64,000 nucleotides of DNA from Saprospiraceae bacterium (GTDB taxonomy: Bacteria; Bacteroidota; Bacteroidia; Chitinophagales; Saprospiraceae), in contig JAHDEC010000012.1 in NCBI GenBank assembly GCA_020629035.1, positions 53,148 through 117,147 on the forward strand. Direction: 5' to 3'. Numbering within the stretch: the first letter of the stretch is position 1; every line of letters starts with the position of its first letter. The notes beneath the pieces were generated by a model. That model saw only the letters and a list, made by a program, of their open reading frames with translations. It was not told the DNA's origin and searched no databases. Positions 8,769 through 18,032 of the stretch are shown here, one piece after another. The position numbers were made by a program, and so were the translations under genes.

Positions 8769-9395
8769 AGATTCTTCATAGGCTTTGAGCACGTGTTTTA
8801 GATTTGAATAGAGAATACTGCTATGCTTTTTGAGCATTTCGGAGGGTTCCATCCACTCTACCCTTTCAATGCCTTCTTCTGCTTGAGGGGTAGCTTGCTG
8901 GTTATTAGTTTTCATCAAATACCAATGACTTTTCTTGATGGCCCTAACACCTGACTTGGTTTTATAAGTATGTTTGGTCTTGCATAGTTTGTAAAATATT
9001 TCTAAATTATTTACTCCAGTTTCCTCTGCGACTTCACGTAAAGCAGCCTCGCGTTTACTTTCTTTGGATTCAAGTTTTCCTTTGGGCAAATCCCAAAATC
9101 CTCTTTTGTAAATAAACAAAACTTCATTAAGATCATTAACTACCAAACCTCCAGCAGCCACAACCGTTTTATAGAGTGATTTAAAACTTTGCTTTAATTC
9201 ATCAAATAATGGATAATGGATTATGACCACTCCACTATCATTAGATTTCTCAAGCATGTCTATGTAATGTAATAGAAATTTTTGCTTTCCTGGATAGCGA
9301 TATATCTTATTGGTAGGATACAAACTCAAGGTTTGTTCAAGTTTTGTAGAATCTTCCAAAACCAAGAGAGTGCTATTTATATAGATTTTGTACAT
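8739..9395 (-). CDS. Nudix hydrolase
   Basis: This hydrolyses a nucleoside diphosphate linked to another moiety; the exact substrate is unknown. A complete Nudix box GX5EX7REUXEEXGU lies at residues 106-128 (GKLESKES through REVAEETGV), preceded by RGFWDLPKG. About 80 N-terminal residues before the Nudix fold are not recognised but occur in similar Bacteroidota proteins. I start at ATG 9395 (218 residues); a GTG three codons further upstream (9404) is possible but less likely. It is divergent from pyrE, and the pyrE promoter element falls across its start codon, so the two may influence each other. Confidence 0.9.
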   Translation of the reverse strand: MYKIYINSTLLVLEDSTKLEQTLSLYPTNKIYRYPGKQKFLLHYIDMLEKSNDSGVVIIHYPLFDELKQSFKSLYKTVVAAGGLVVNDLNEVLFIYKRGFWDLPKGKLESKESKREAALREVAEETGVNNLEIFYKLCKTKHTYKTKSGVRAIKKSHWYLMKTNNQQATPQAEEGIERVEWMEPSEMLKKHSSILYSNLKHVLKAYEESLVKNISGDH

Positions 9396-9398
9396 TTG
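9391..9398 (+). promoter_or_regulatory. Likely -7 promoter element of pyrE
   Basis: TACATTTG is an exact TAnnTTTG match, 32 nt before the pyrE ATG. It overlaps the start codon region of the divergent Nudix gene. The -33 element is not obvious. Confidence 0.4.
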
Positions 9399-9430
9399 CG
9401 ACACTTGAAAGAAAAAACTAATATTACCTA

Positions 9431-10048
9431 ATGTCTTTAGTAGCTTCTGAAATTGCTGAAAAGCTATTGCAAATTAAAGCAATAAAATTAAGTCCACAAA
9501 AACCCTTCATTTGGGCATCAGGCAAAGAGTCTCCAATCTATTGTGACAATCGAATTTCTTTATCTTATCCTAAGGTAAGATCTTATATCATTAAGTCATT
9601 TGTAGAAACGATAAAAGATCAATTTAGTCAAACAGAAGCCATCATTGGAGTAGCTACAGCCGGAATACCACATGGTGCATTGATTGCAGATGCCCTTGAG
9701 TTACCTTTTGCGTATGTAAGATCTAAAGCTAAAGCCCATGGAAGACAAAATCTCATCGAGGGAGAGATTAAAGCAGCATCGAAGGTGCTTCTGATAGAGG
9801 ATCTTATTTCCACAGGTGGCAGCAGCATGAAGGCTGTGCACGCCTTACGTGAAGCAGGACACGAAGTATTAGGAGTTTTAGCTATATTCGAGTACGGTTT
9901 CAAGCAAGCAGCTATGCTTTTTGAAAAAGAACAATGCGAATACCAAACTTTGAGTAATTATGACACATTAATCGAAGAGGCGGTAAAATTAAATTATGTA
10001 TCAGAGGAAGAACTACTTTTTTTACAAAATTGGAAGTCTTCCAGCTAA
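9431..10048 (+). CDS. pyrE: Orotate phosphoribosyltransferase
   Basis: This catalyses transfer of phosphoribose from PRPP to orotate to give OMP in pyrimidine synthesis. The PRPP-binding motif VLLIEDLISTGGSS is at residues 119-132. The family N-terminal block (KPFIWASGKESPIYCDNR, residues 25-41) and the flexible loop region RSKAKAHGRQNLIEG (about 97-111) are present. At 205 residues it is typical of Bacteroidota PyrE. No other pyr gene is adjacent; the next gene, an M42 peptidase 18 nt downstream, may be co-transcribed. Confidence 0.95.
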   Translation: MSLVASEIAEKLLQIKAIKLSPQKPFIWASGKESPIYCDNRISLSYPKVRSYIIKSFVETIKDQFSQTEAIIGVATAGIPHGALIADALELPFAYVRSKAKAHGRQNLIEGEIKAASKVLLIEDLISTGGSSMKAVHALREAGHEVLGVLAIFEYGFKQAAMLFEKEQCEYQTLSNYDTLIEEAVKLNYVSEEELLFLQNWKSSS

Positions 10049-10066
10049 ATAATAGCTTAAATAACT

Positions 10067-11146
10067 ATGAGTATTTTCACAAAAGAATCTAAAGTATTTC
10101 TTGAAAAATATTTTACTAACTCTTCGCCAACAGGATTTGAGACCTCTGGTCAAAAGATATGGCTAGATTATCTCAAACCATTTGTGGACGAGATCCATTC
10201 AGATCGTTATGGTTCTGCTTATGGTGTCATTAACCCGGGGCAAGAAATGAAAGTAGTTATAGAAGCTCATGCAGATGAAATTGCCTGGTTTGTAAATTAT
10301 ATAACAGACGATGGCTTTATATATGTTATTCGTAATGGAGGAAGCGATCATATTATTGCACCAAGTAAGCGAGTAAATATACACACCAAAAAAGGTGTTG
10401 TAAAAGGAGCGTTTGGCTGGCCAGCCATCCATACGAGAAGAGGAGATAAAGCTAAATTATCTCCAAAACTAGAAAACATCTTTATTGATGTTGGAGCAAA
10501 AGATAAAGATGAAATTAAAGAGATGGGTATCCATGTTGGATGCGTTATTACTTTTGAAGATAAGCTCATTACGCTAAATGACAAATATTATGCAGGAAGA
10601 GCTCTCGATAATAAAATGGGAGGTTTTTGCATAGCAGAAGTTGCCAGAAAACTGAAAGCTAAGAAAGTTAAACTACCTTATAGTTTATATGTGGTCAATG
10701 CCGTACAAGAAGAAATAGGATTACGAGGTGCAGAAATGATTACCCAAACAATAAAACCCGATGTAGCCATTGTCACTGATGTGACTCATGATACATCGAC
10801 ACCGATGATTGATAAAAAGATTCAGGGGGATGTAAAATGTGGTCTTGGCCCATGCCTGGCATATGCTCCTTCTGTACATAATGGTTTACTAGATTTAATC
10901 GAAGAAACAGCAGAAAAAAAGAAGATTAATTTCCAACGAGCAGCAGCCTCAAGATCTACGGGAACTGACACGGATGCTTTTGCATACAGTAACGGAGGTG
11001 TTGCCTCAGCGCTTATTTCTTTGCCACTTCGATACATGCACACAACCGTAGAAATGGCGCACAAAGATGATATTGAAAGTGTGACGAATTTGATTTTTGA
11101 GACATTGAAAAACATAAAAGCAGATAATCCTTTTAAATATTTTTAA
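10067..11146 (+). CDS. M42 family metallo-aminopeptidase
   Basis: This is a cytosolic di-metal aminopeptidase of the tetrahedral TET/glutamyl aminopeptidase group. Likely metal ligands and catalytic residues are visible in family order: His68 (EAHADE), Asp181 (RALDNKMGG), the Glu215-Glu216 pair (VQEEIGLRG), Asp238 (VTDVTHD) and His325 (YMHTTVEM). The length of 359 matches the family. It probably degrades small peptides. It has no signal peptide, which agrees with a cytoplasmic role. Confidence 0.93.
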   Translation: MSIFTKESKVFLEKYFTNSSPTGFETSGQKIWLDYLKPFVDEIHSDRYGSAYGVINPGQEMKVVIEAHADEIAWFVNYITDDGFIYVIRNGGSDHIIAPSKRVNIHTKKGVVKGAFGWPAIHTRRGDKAKLSPKLENIFIDVGAKDKDEIKEMGIHVGCVITFEDKLITLNDKYYAGRALDNKMGGFCIAEVARKLKAKKVKLPYSLYVVNAVQEEIGLRGAEMITQTIKPDVAIVTDVTHDTSTPMIDKKIQGDVKCGLGPCLAYAPSVHNGLLDLIEETAEKKKINFQRAAASRSTGTDTDAFAYSNGGVASALISLPLRYMHTTVEMAHKDDIESVTNLIFETLKNIKADNPFKYF

Positions 11147-11155
11147 GTCTAATTA

Positions 11156-12013
11156 TTGAGTTTTTTATCGAAACTTCGAGCAATATATCTTTATGGAAAT
11201 TTCCATATTGCTTTAATGGCTTTATTGCTCTGTCTTGAAACCTATCTCTTATTCGATCTTGATGTTAATGGTCACTATTTAGCTTTCATCTTTTGCTCTA
11301 CTTTAGTGATATACACCATCCATAGAATGCAAGGCTTAAAGCGAATTAAGCTTTCAAACCTAACCGAACGATATAAAATTATAGATCAAATAAAAGGACT
11401 CTTTCCTTGGATACTAGCAGCTATGTCTGCTATTTCTTTATGGTGTTTTTTACATTTATCTAGGTCGATTCAAGTGACTCTAATTTTACCTAGTCTTATT
11501 TCTATTCTTTATGTAATTCCTTTCTACAAGAATAAGCGTTTGCGAGATTTTCCCTTAATTAAAATTTTGGCCATTGCTTTTAGTTGGGCTTATTTAGCGC
11601 TTATTGTTCCCATCTTTGATAAAGCAGATTATGCCCTTATTGTCAGCTTGTTTTTAGAACGTTTTTTATTCTTTTTAGCCATTACAATCCCTTTTGATTT
11701 AAGAGATCGAGATATAGACCTTGAAGCGGGAACGCTAACATTTGCAAGCATAATGAGCAAGGAGCAGTTAAAATATCTTAGTTGTGTTTGCTTAATAATG
11801 GCTTTTATTTGCATGCTTTATGGTTCAATGTTGTGCTCATTTGATTCACCACTTATCCTTGCCATCGGGCTTGCTTATTTAACTACTTTTTGGCTAATAT
11901 TTAATTCGTTTAAAAAGGTAAATGATTTCTACTACACCTTCATTTTAGATGGGACCATTGGTTTAAGGTGCCTTTTGATATTAATAGCTTTTTTAATACT
12001 TGCCCAATATTGA
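11156..12013 (+). CDS. UbiA-like polytopic membrane protein
   Basis: This 285-residue protein has about seven to eight hydrophobic helices and the layout of the UbiA prenyltransferase superfamily. The second Asp-rich motif is clear at residues 181-188 (DLRDRDID), followed by a typical GTLTFASIMSK segment. The first Asp-rich motif (NDxxDxxxD in active enzymes) is replaced by TIHRMQGLKRIK near residue 54-65, so prenyl-diphosphate chemistry is doubtful. It starts at TTG 11156, 9 nt after the M42 gene, which suggests an operon. Function is unassigned; enzyme or structural remnant are both possible. Confidence 0.7.
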   Translation: MSFLSKLRAIYLYGNFHIALMALLLCLETYLLFDLDVNGHYLAFIFCSTLVIYTIHRMQGLKRIKLSNLTERYKIIDQIKGLFPWILAAMSAISLWCFLHLSRSIQVTLILPSLISILYVIPFYKNKRLRDFPLIKILAIAFSWAYLALIVPIFDKADYALIVSLFLERFLFFLAITIPFDLRDRDIDLEAGTLTFASIMSKEQLKYLSCVCLIMAFICMLYGSMLCSFDSPLILAIGLAYLTTFWLIFNSFKKVNDFYYTFILDGTIGLRCLLILIAFLILAQY

Positions 12014-12142
12014 CCAATATCCTTATAATGCTGAAATATTAAACTCGTCTTTTTACACAAAATATAAAATAAAATAAAGTATCTTGTTAAAGCTATAGTA
12101 GCAAGTTTTTCTAAATACCTGCTAGACAAAAGATAAACCAAT

Positions 12143-14947
12143 ATGAGATTTTACCTTCTACTGATAGTACTCACCTTTAGTACTTTTTTAAATGGTCAAA
12201 ATATTGTAAAAGGAATCATCAAAGATGCTGAATTAGGAGATGGTTTAATAGGTGCAACTATTCTCATAGAGAATACAAGTATCGGTACTACAACCGATTT
12301 CGATGGTGCATTTACCTTACAGCATGCCGAATCTATACCCTACAATGTAATTATCTCATACACAGGATACGCTGATCAAAAAATCCCTGTAACTGAATCT
12401 GAAAAAGAATTGACTATACAAATGAGTGAAGCATCGATTGTTGCTGAAACGGTTGTGGTCAAAGGTCAACGGGTTTCAGAGACACAGAAAAAAGCACCAC
12501 TAACCATCGAGTCTTTAGATCTATTAGCGATAAAGGAAACCGCCAGCAACAACTTTTATGACGGTCTAGGAACATTAAAAGGTGTGGATCTAACCTCCGC
12601 AAGCTTGGGTTTTAAAATTATCAATACCAGAGGTTTTAATAGTACCTCACCAGTACGATCACTACAAATTATCGATGGAGTGGATAATCAAGCCCCAGGA
12701 CTAAATTTTTCGCTTGGTAATTTTCTCGGTAGTTCAGAACTTGATGTATTAAAAGTTGATTTGATTGTTGGAGCAAGCTCTGCTTTTTATGGTCCAAATG
12801 CATTTAATGGGGTAATTAAAATGGATACTAAAAATCCATTTTTACAAAAGGGCCTATCAGCCATGGTAAAATTTGGTGAACGAAATATGTTTAATGGTGC
12901 TATTCGATGGGCTGATGCATTTATTAATGATAGCGGAAAACCATGGTTAGCCTACAAGTTAAATCTCGAGTACTTGCGTGCTGATGATTGGGAAGCAGAA
13001 AATTATGACCCTGTTGTGGGCTCCGTTTCAGATTTATTTAATCCTGGAGGATACGATGGTGTAAATATTTACGGAGATGAATATAACCGACTATTTGATC
13101 AATCTACCGGATCTCCATGGAGTCAACAAAAAGGATTAAATGTTTATCACCGAACTGGATATCTTGAAAGAGATCTAGTGGACTATGACACTCGAAATTT
13201 AAAGAGTAATGCCGCGGTCCATTTTAGATTAAATCCTGATAAAGAATTTGATTCGCCCGAATTAATCCTTTCTTCCAGTTTTAGCAATGGTACAACGGTC
13301 TATCAAGGAGAAAATAGATTCAGCCTAAAGGACATCCTATTTTTCCAGAATAGAGTAGAATTAAAAAAACGCGACAAATACTTTTTAAGGGCTTATACCA
13401 CAAGGGATGATGCGGGTAACTCTTACGATCCATATTTCACAGCCCAGCTGATGCAGGAAGCATCCAAAACAAATTTAGAGTGGCGAACAGCTTATATCAA
13501 TTATTGGTCAGGGAACATTATTGATCGAATGGATGATAGCGGATATCCGCAACTTGAGTTAGATGGCAATGGAATGTTCACTTTTGATAATGAAGCCTTA
13601 GAAGTTTGGAATGAAAACTATCAAGATTCCCTGATTGCCTGGCATAATGAAGCCTCAGCTTATGCTGATGAACCACATCCTGAATTTGAAGATTTTACTG
13701 AAGCTGCTTATGTGCCTGGAACTGCTAGATTTGACTCGCTGTTTAATAAGATTACCACAACGAAAAGTGGTGATGTAGGCGGCGGAACTCGACTTATAGA
13801 TCGATCGTCTTTATATCACCTCCACGGTGAATATAATATAGATGTCAAAGGATTAAATTATTTAAAGGTCGGTTCTAATGGTAGACTTTATACTCCTGTT
13901 TCGGAAGGAACGATTTTTATTGACACTGCTGATATAAAGATTAGAAATTATGAATACGGAGTCTATACTGGTGCTGAAAAATCATTTAAAGACGACAAAT
14001 TTATCTTCAGTGCTACTTTAAGGATGGACAAAAACCAAAACTTTAATTATCTATTTAGTCCAGCAGCTAGCTTGGTTTTTAACCCGGCTGACAACCAATA
14101 TATCAGATTTTCGTTCTCCTCTGCAGTTAGAAATCCAACTTTATCAGATCAGTATTTAGACTTTAATGTAGGTCCGGCAACATTGCGTGGAAATTTAGAT
14201 GGAGTGGATAGTTTAATAACCTTGGAATCTTTTAACAATTTCAGAAAAAACCTAAACGTAGATACTCTGCGATACTTCAGTATCGACCCTATACAACCAG
14301 AACAGGTCAGATCATTCGAAGCTGGATACCGAACTACCCTCTTCGAAAAGTTATTTGTCGATGCGAGTTATTACTTTTCATTGTATAATAATTTTATTGG
14401 GTATCAGATTGGTTTAAATGGAAGTTTTGACCCCAATACTGGATTTCCTGTTGGCATCAAGGCATTCAGATATTCTGCGAACTCAAAAAATACAGTTACA
14501 ACACAAGGATTTTCGATTGGTTTAAATTACTATTTTGCAGATTATTATAAAATCGCAGGCAACTATTCTTGGAACGTGCTAAATACACAACTGGATGATC
14601 CAATTATTCCTGCATTTAATACGCCAGAACATAAATACAACTTAACTTTATCTGGTCGAAACATTCCTATTAGGTTGGGTTCTTTTAATCTCAACAATAT
14701 TGGCTTTAATATAAATTATAAATGGGTAGAAGGATTTATATTCGAAGGCTCACCTCAATTTACTGGCCCAATAGATAGCTATGGCTTATTGGATGGACAG
14801 GTAAACTATGTGTTTGATAAACTAAATACAACCCTAAAAATCGGTGCTTCGAATATATTAAACAACCAAGTATTTCAAACTTATGGAGGACCGAGAATTG
14901 GTCGTCTAGCTTATATAAAAATGTTGTACGAATTTCAAAAAAAGTAA
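12143..14947 (+). CDS. TonB-dependent outer-membrane receptor
   Basis: This 934-residue protein has a signal peptide (cut near NGQ, residue 19), a CarboxypepD_reg-like beta-sandwich (about 22-95; GIIKDAELGDGLIGATI), a TonB plug (about 110-230; TRGFNSTSPVRSLQIIDGVDN) and a long outer-membrane barrel ending in the hydrophobic strand LAYIKMLYEFQKK. It imports a large or scarce ligand using energy from TonB. It lacks the size and signature of SusC proteins, and no SusD follows. Instead a T9SS-exported hydrolase-like protein begins 26 nt downstream, so the two probably act together on an organic substrate or metal complex. The substrate is unknown. Confidence 0.92.
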   Translation: MRFYLLLIVLTFSTFLNGQNIVKGIIKDAELGDGLIGATILIENTSIGTTTDFDGAFTLQHAESIPYNVIISYTGYADQKIPVTESEKELTIQMSEASIVAETVVVKGQRVSETQKKAPLTIESLDLLAIKETASNNFYDGLGTLKGVDLTSASLGFKIINTRGFNSTSPVRSLQIIDGVDNQAPGLNFSLGNFLGSSELDVLKVDLIVGASSAFYGPNAFNGVIKMDTKNPFLQKGLSAMVKFGERNMFNGAIRWADAFINDSGKPWLAYKLNLEYLRADDWEAENYDPVVGSVSDLFNPGGYDGVNIYGDEYNRLFDQSTGSPWSQQKGLNVYHRTGYLERDLVDYDTRNLKSNAAVHFRLNPDKEFDSPELILSSSFSNGTTVYQGENRFSLKDILFFQNRVELKKRDKYFLRAYTTRDDAGNSYDPYFTAQLMQEASKTNLEWRTAYINYWSGNIIDRMDDSGYPQLELDGNGMFTFDNEALEVWNENYQDSLIAWHNEASAYADEPHPEFEDFTEAAYVPGTARFDSLFNKITTTKSGDVGGGTRLIDRSSLYHLHGEYNIDVKGLNYLKVGSNGRLYTPVSEGTIFIDTADIKIRNYEYGVYTGAEKSFKDDKFIFSATLRMDKNQNFNYLFSPAASLVFNPADNQYIRFSFSSAVRNPTLSDQYLDFNVGPATLRGNLDGVDSLITLESFNNFRKNLNVDTLRYFSIDPIQPEQVRSFEAGYRTTLFEKLFVDASYYFSLYNNFIGYQIGLNGSFDPNTGFPVGIKAFRYSANSKNTVTTQGFSIGLNYYFADYYKIAGNYSWNVLNTQLDDPIIPAFNTPEHKYNLTLSGRNIPIRLGSFNLNNIGFNINYKWVEGFIFEGSPQFTGPIDSYGLLDGQVNYVFDKLNTTLKIGASNILNNQVFQTYGGPRIGRLAYIKMLYEFQKK

Positions 14948-14973
14948 AATAACTAAACACTAAAAATTAGACT

Positions 14974-16578
14974 ATGAAAAGAATTTACACTTTAATGTTC
15001 TTCATGCTAGGCTTAAGCTTTTGCACAATAGCGCAAAACACTAGATATGTAGATGAAGTATTCACTGACGTAGATGTTACCTCTGATGTAATGTTTGGAG
15101 CAAACATTACAATTATTTCAATTCCTGTTACAGGAATGCCTTCATTGGATACACTGAATGTGGATATCTACACGCCAAGTGGAGATACAGAAACAAATCG
15201 TCCATTAGTTGTGCTTTTCCATACAGGTAATTTCTTACCTCAGTTAACAAATGGAAGTATAAATGGAAATAAGAATGATCCTTATTTAGTAAACGTTGCT
15301 CAGCAATTAGCACGAAGAGGATACGTTGTTGCATGTCCTGATTATCGTCTAGGTTGGAATCCAATTTCAGATATCCAGGATGAAAGAACTAACACCCTGA
15401 TTAATGCTGCTTATAGAGGCGTTCAAGATTCAAGAGCTGTTGCCAGATTCTTCCGAAGATCAATTGATGAGCAAGGAAATCCTTTCGGTATAGATGGTGA
15501 GAAGTTTATCGCTTGGGGAACTGGAACTGGAAGTTACATCGCATTAGCAACTACAACTTTAGATGCTTACGAAGATGTATTACTGCCTAAATTTACTACA
15601 CAAGATGCTGATGGCAACCCAATACCAATGGTATTAGAATCGATTAGTGGTGATGTAGACGGTTTAACTTCTGCATTATTAAATGTTCCTTTGCATGAAG
15701 GTTATGATTCTGATTACCAATTATGTGTAAACATGGGAGGTGCATTAGGAGATATTTCATGGTTAGATGAAAGCGATCCTCCAATTATCAGTTACCATGT
15801 GCCGACTGATCCATTTGCTCCATATCAAACAGATGTATTAATTGTACCAACAACAGGAGATTTAGTAGTGGAAGTTTCAGGTAGTTATGATGTACAAATG
15901 AAAGCTGCTGAGTTAGGTGTAAATGATGTATTTGCATCTGGTATCTTCGATGATGAGTATACTAACGCAGCAAATGCAAATAACAATGGAATGGAAGGAT
16001 TGATGCCTTTTAATAGACCATCTTGGCCTACTAATCCTGATGATCCGACAGAATTAACAGCTTTGGAGGCATCTCCATGGGAATTCTGGGATGTAGAAAC
16101 TTGGTCAACAGATCCTTTAGGTCAGTTGGGCTTAAATGGCGAAGGTGGACCTTGTGAAGGAGTTCCTATTGATTTATGTAACTGGCATGTTATTTCTTTA
16201 GGTAGTAATCCTGATATGTCTTTGGAAAAAGCAACTGCTTACCAAGATAGTATTATGGGCTACTTTGGACCGAGAGCATGTCTTGCATTAGGTTTAGAAA
16301 ATTGTGCTTGGGTTTATACATCAGCTGAAGATGATTTCTTAGCTGAAGAGATCAGCATAAGTCCTAATCCAGCAACTGATCAGTTTACTATTTCTGCAGA
16401 TGACTTAACTATTAATTCAGTAGTGATAACTGATTTAGCAGGAAGAACAGTAAGTATCCATAACAACGTAAATGATAGTCAAACTACTATCAATAGAGAT
16501 GGATGGAGAGCAGGATTCTATCTTGCCCAAATTAGCGTTAGAGACAGAATAATAACTAAGAAACTTATCATTGAATAA
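14974..16578 (+). CDS. T9SS-exported alpha/beta-hydrolase-like protein
   Basis: Residues 1-20 are a signal peptide. The region 60-190 resembles secreted carboxylesterases: RPLVVLFHTG (oxyanion-side strand), ARRGYVVACPDYRLGWNP, then DSRAVARFF. Where the nucleophile elbow GxSxG is expected the protein reads WGTGTGSY, with Thr in place of Ser. The last 80 residues are a T9SS type A sorting domain (SISPNPATDQF through KLIIE), so the protein is carried across the outer membrane. It lies 26 nt after the TonB-dependent receptor and ends at a strong terminator, forming a two-gene unit. It may bind or hydrolyse the receptor's substrate; activity is uncertain because of the Thr. Confidence 0.8.
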   Translation: MKRIYTLMFFMLGLSFCTIAQNTRYVDEVFTDVDVTSDVMFGANITIISIPVTGMPSLDTLNVDIYTPSGDTETNRPLVVLFHTGNFLPQLTNGSINGNKNDPYLVNVAQQLARRGYVVACPDYRLGWNPISDIQDERTNTLINAAYRGVQDSRAVARFFRRSIDEQGNPFGIDGEKFIAWGTGTGSYIALATTTLDAYEDVLLPKFTTQDADGNPIPMVLESISGDVDGLTSALLNVPLHEGYDSDYQLCVNMGGALGDISWLDESDPPIISYHVPTDPFAPYQTDVLIVPTTGDLVVEVSGSYDVQMKAAELGVNDVFASGIFDDEYTNAANANNNGMEGLMPFNRPSWPTNPDDPTELTALEASPWEFWDVETWSTDPLGQLGLNGEGGPCEGVPIDLCNWHVISLGSNPDMSLEKATAYQDSIMGYFGPRACLALGLENCAWVYTSAEDDFLAEEISISPNPATDQFTISADDLTINSVVITDLAGRTVSIHNNVNDSQTTINRDGWRAGFYLAQISVRDRIITKKLIIE

Positions 16579-16601
16579 ATTTCTTACTAATTAATAGATT
16601 T

Positions 16602-16633
16602 AAAGGGGATGCATATTTTGCTCCCCTTTTTTT
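16602..16633 (+). terminator. Terminator after the receptor/hydrolase operon
   Basis: AAAGGGGA and TCCCCTTT form an 8-bp stem around a 12-nt loop, followed by TTTT. It ends inside the stop codon of the convergent minus-strand gene, so it serves the plus strand. Confidence 0.8.
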
Positions 16634-18032
16634 ATATCCTTTTAGCCAAACTCAACACCACTTGGCTTTGAGAAATATTAGTTTCGAAATCTAACTCTTT
16701 GTAAAGAGGAATTAAAGATTTTGAATAACTGCCTATTAATTTAAGATCTAGATTCTGTCTTAAGCTATATTTTGCCTCCATAGCAAGACCCGCCATAGGT
16801 ATAAATTTCCTGACATTAGATTGACTCGCACTTATTGATTTATTACTTGTAAAAAACCCACTTTGTTCTACTTCGGCCTTGACAAAATTATTCGAAAGAT
16901 TTAGCAGATAATTAGTTTGAAAATTTGCTGAGGCATTTAGACTAAAGTCTTTGATTGCCAAAATTCTTCTACTGTAATCCAATCTTAAACCGATTGTTTT
17001 TATAATATGTTTCGTTTCCAACTGAACATTGAGCATTTCCCCAGAAGATCCAGATGATCGATTTACTAAAAGATCAGATTCTACAAATCCAATGGGCGAT
17101 GCCATAACAATGCTCATCTGGTTTGCCATTTCAATTTCATTAAATTCATCGTAGTTCAATGTGGAGTTATGTCCAGATGTACTTTCAATATTTTCGTAAT
17201 TAAGTGAGACTCCAAATGCATTTTTTTCATTTAAATGCAATTTAATCCCAAGACCCACATTATATCCTCTACCGCCTTCAAAATAAAAGTCTGCAGGATC
17301 TAAAGCTGCTAAATAATGGTCGTTTAGTGTAAAACCCAATTCACTATATCCAAAAGTTGAAAATATAGACCAATAGCCTCTCTTTGATGTTTCCGCTATT
17401 TCATATTCACTGAATGGCTCTTTAATATAGCGCTGTTTAGCTTCTACTAATATTGAGGGTTTATTGAGACTAGCTAACAAAGGTAAAATTGGGAATCCCG
17501 CAGCTTTAGTAAATGTGTTTTCACTTACCGCAAATGATCCAGGGCTTGATCTCTTCTCTATTATAGCTGAATTGATTCGCTGTCTAGAAATACCTTTAGT
17601 GTAGTCACTAAATTTGGTTGTGCTAATATCTCTTGATACTTCAATCTCTGTTTGATACACTTCTTTAGACTCCACATTGCTATCAGTCGATGCATCATCA
17701 AATGTAATTTCTTCCAAACCCTGATTTGTAGTGATGGGCTTTCCTAAAGGCTCAGTTTTAGTGGCTTCAAAAATTTGGTTTGCATCTACTGAAGTAGTAG
17801 TTTTTTCTGCTATACTGTTTTTGTTACTAACTGGATTAAAAATAATCAGTAAACCAACTAGACTAACTGAACCAAGTAACCAAAACAAGAAAACAGGTTT
17901 TCTTCGTTTATTTTTCTTAGCTATTCCCTCTTTAAATGATAGATAGGTTTCATCCTTTGGTGTTAACCAAGATTCTCCTTCCAAGCTATTATTGTGGAAC
18001 TTCTCTCTCCATTTATGTGTATTCTTATCCAT
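16632..18032 (-). CDS. Membrane-anchored partner of the ECF sigma factor, barrel-like C-terminus
   Basis: The gene overlaps the sigma factor by 8 nt and is clearly coupled to it, the usual place for an anti-sigma gene. The first 42 residues are charged and cytosolic, and a single hydrophobic helix follows (about 44-66). A Ser/Thr/Glu-rich linker (70-210) leads to a C-terminal region (about 220-466) with alternating short beta segments (YNVGLGIKLHLNEKNAFGVS and so on), resembling small outer-membrane beta-barrels. A sigma-regulating role is inferred from context; no zinc anti-sigma motif is seen. An inner-membrane helix joined to a barrel-like domain is odd topologically. Confidence 0.65.
   Translation of the reverse strand: MDKNTHKWREKFHNNSLEGESWLTPKDETYLSFKEGIAKKNKRRKPVFLFWLLGSVSLVGLLIIFNPVSNKNSIAEKTTTSVDANQIFEATKTEPLGKPITTNQGLEEITFDDASTDSNVESKEVYQTEIEVSRDISTTKFSDYTKGISRQRINSAIIEKRSSPGSFAVSENTFTKAAGFPILPLLASLNKPSILVEAKQRYIKEPFSEYEIAETSKRGYWSIFSTFGYSELGFTLNDHYLAALDPADFYFEGGRGYNVGLGIKLHLNEKNAFGVSLNYENIESTSGHNSTLNYDEFNEIEMANQMSIVMASPIGFVESDLLVNRSSGSSGEMLNVQLETKHIIKTIGLRLDYSRRILAIKDFSLNASANFQTNYLLNLSNNFVKAEVEQSGFFTSNKSISASQSNVRKFIPMAGLAMEAKYSLRQNLDLKLIGSYSKSLIPLYKELDFETNISQSQVVLSLAKRI

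Noticed and set aside
12143..16578. SusC/SusD polysaccharide utilisation pair
   Set aside because: The receptor lacks SusC length and signature, and the second gene is an alpha/beta-hydrolase-like T9SS protein rather than a SusD lipoprotein.
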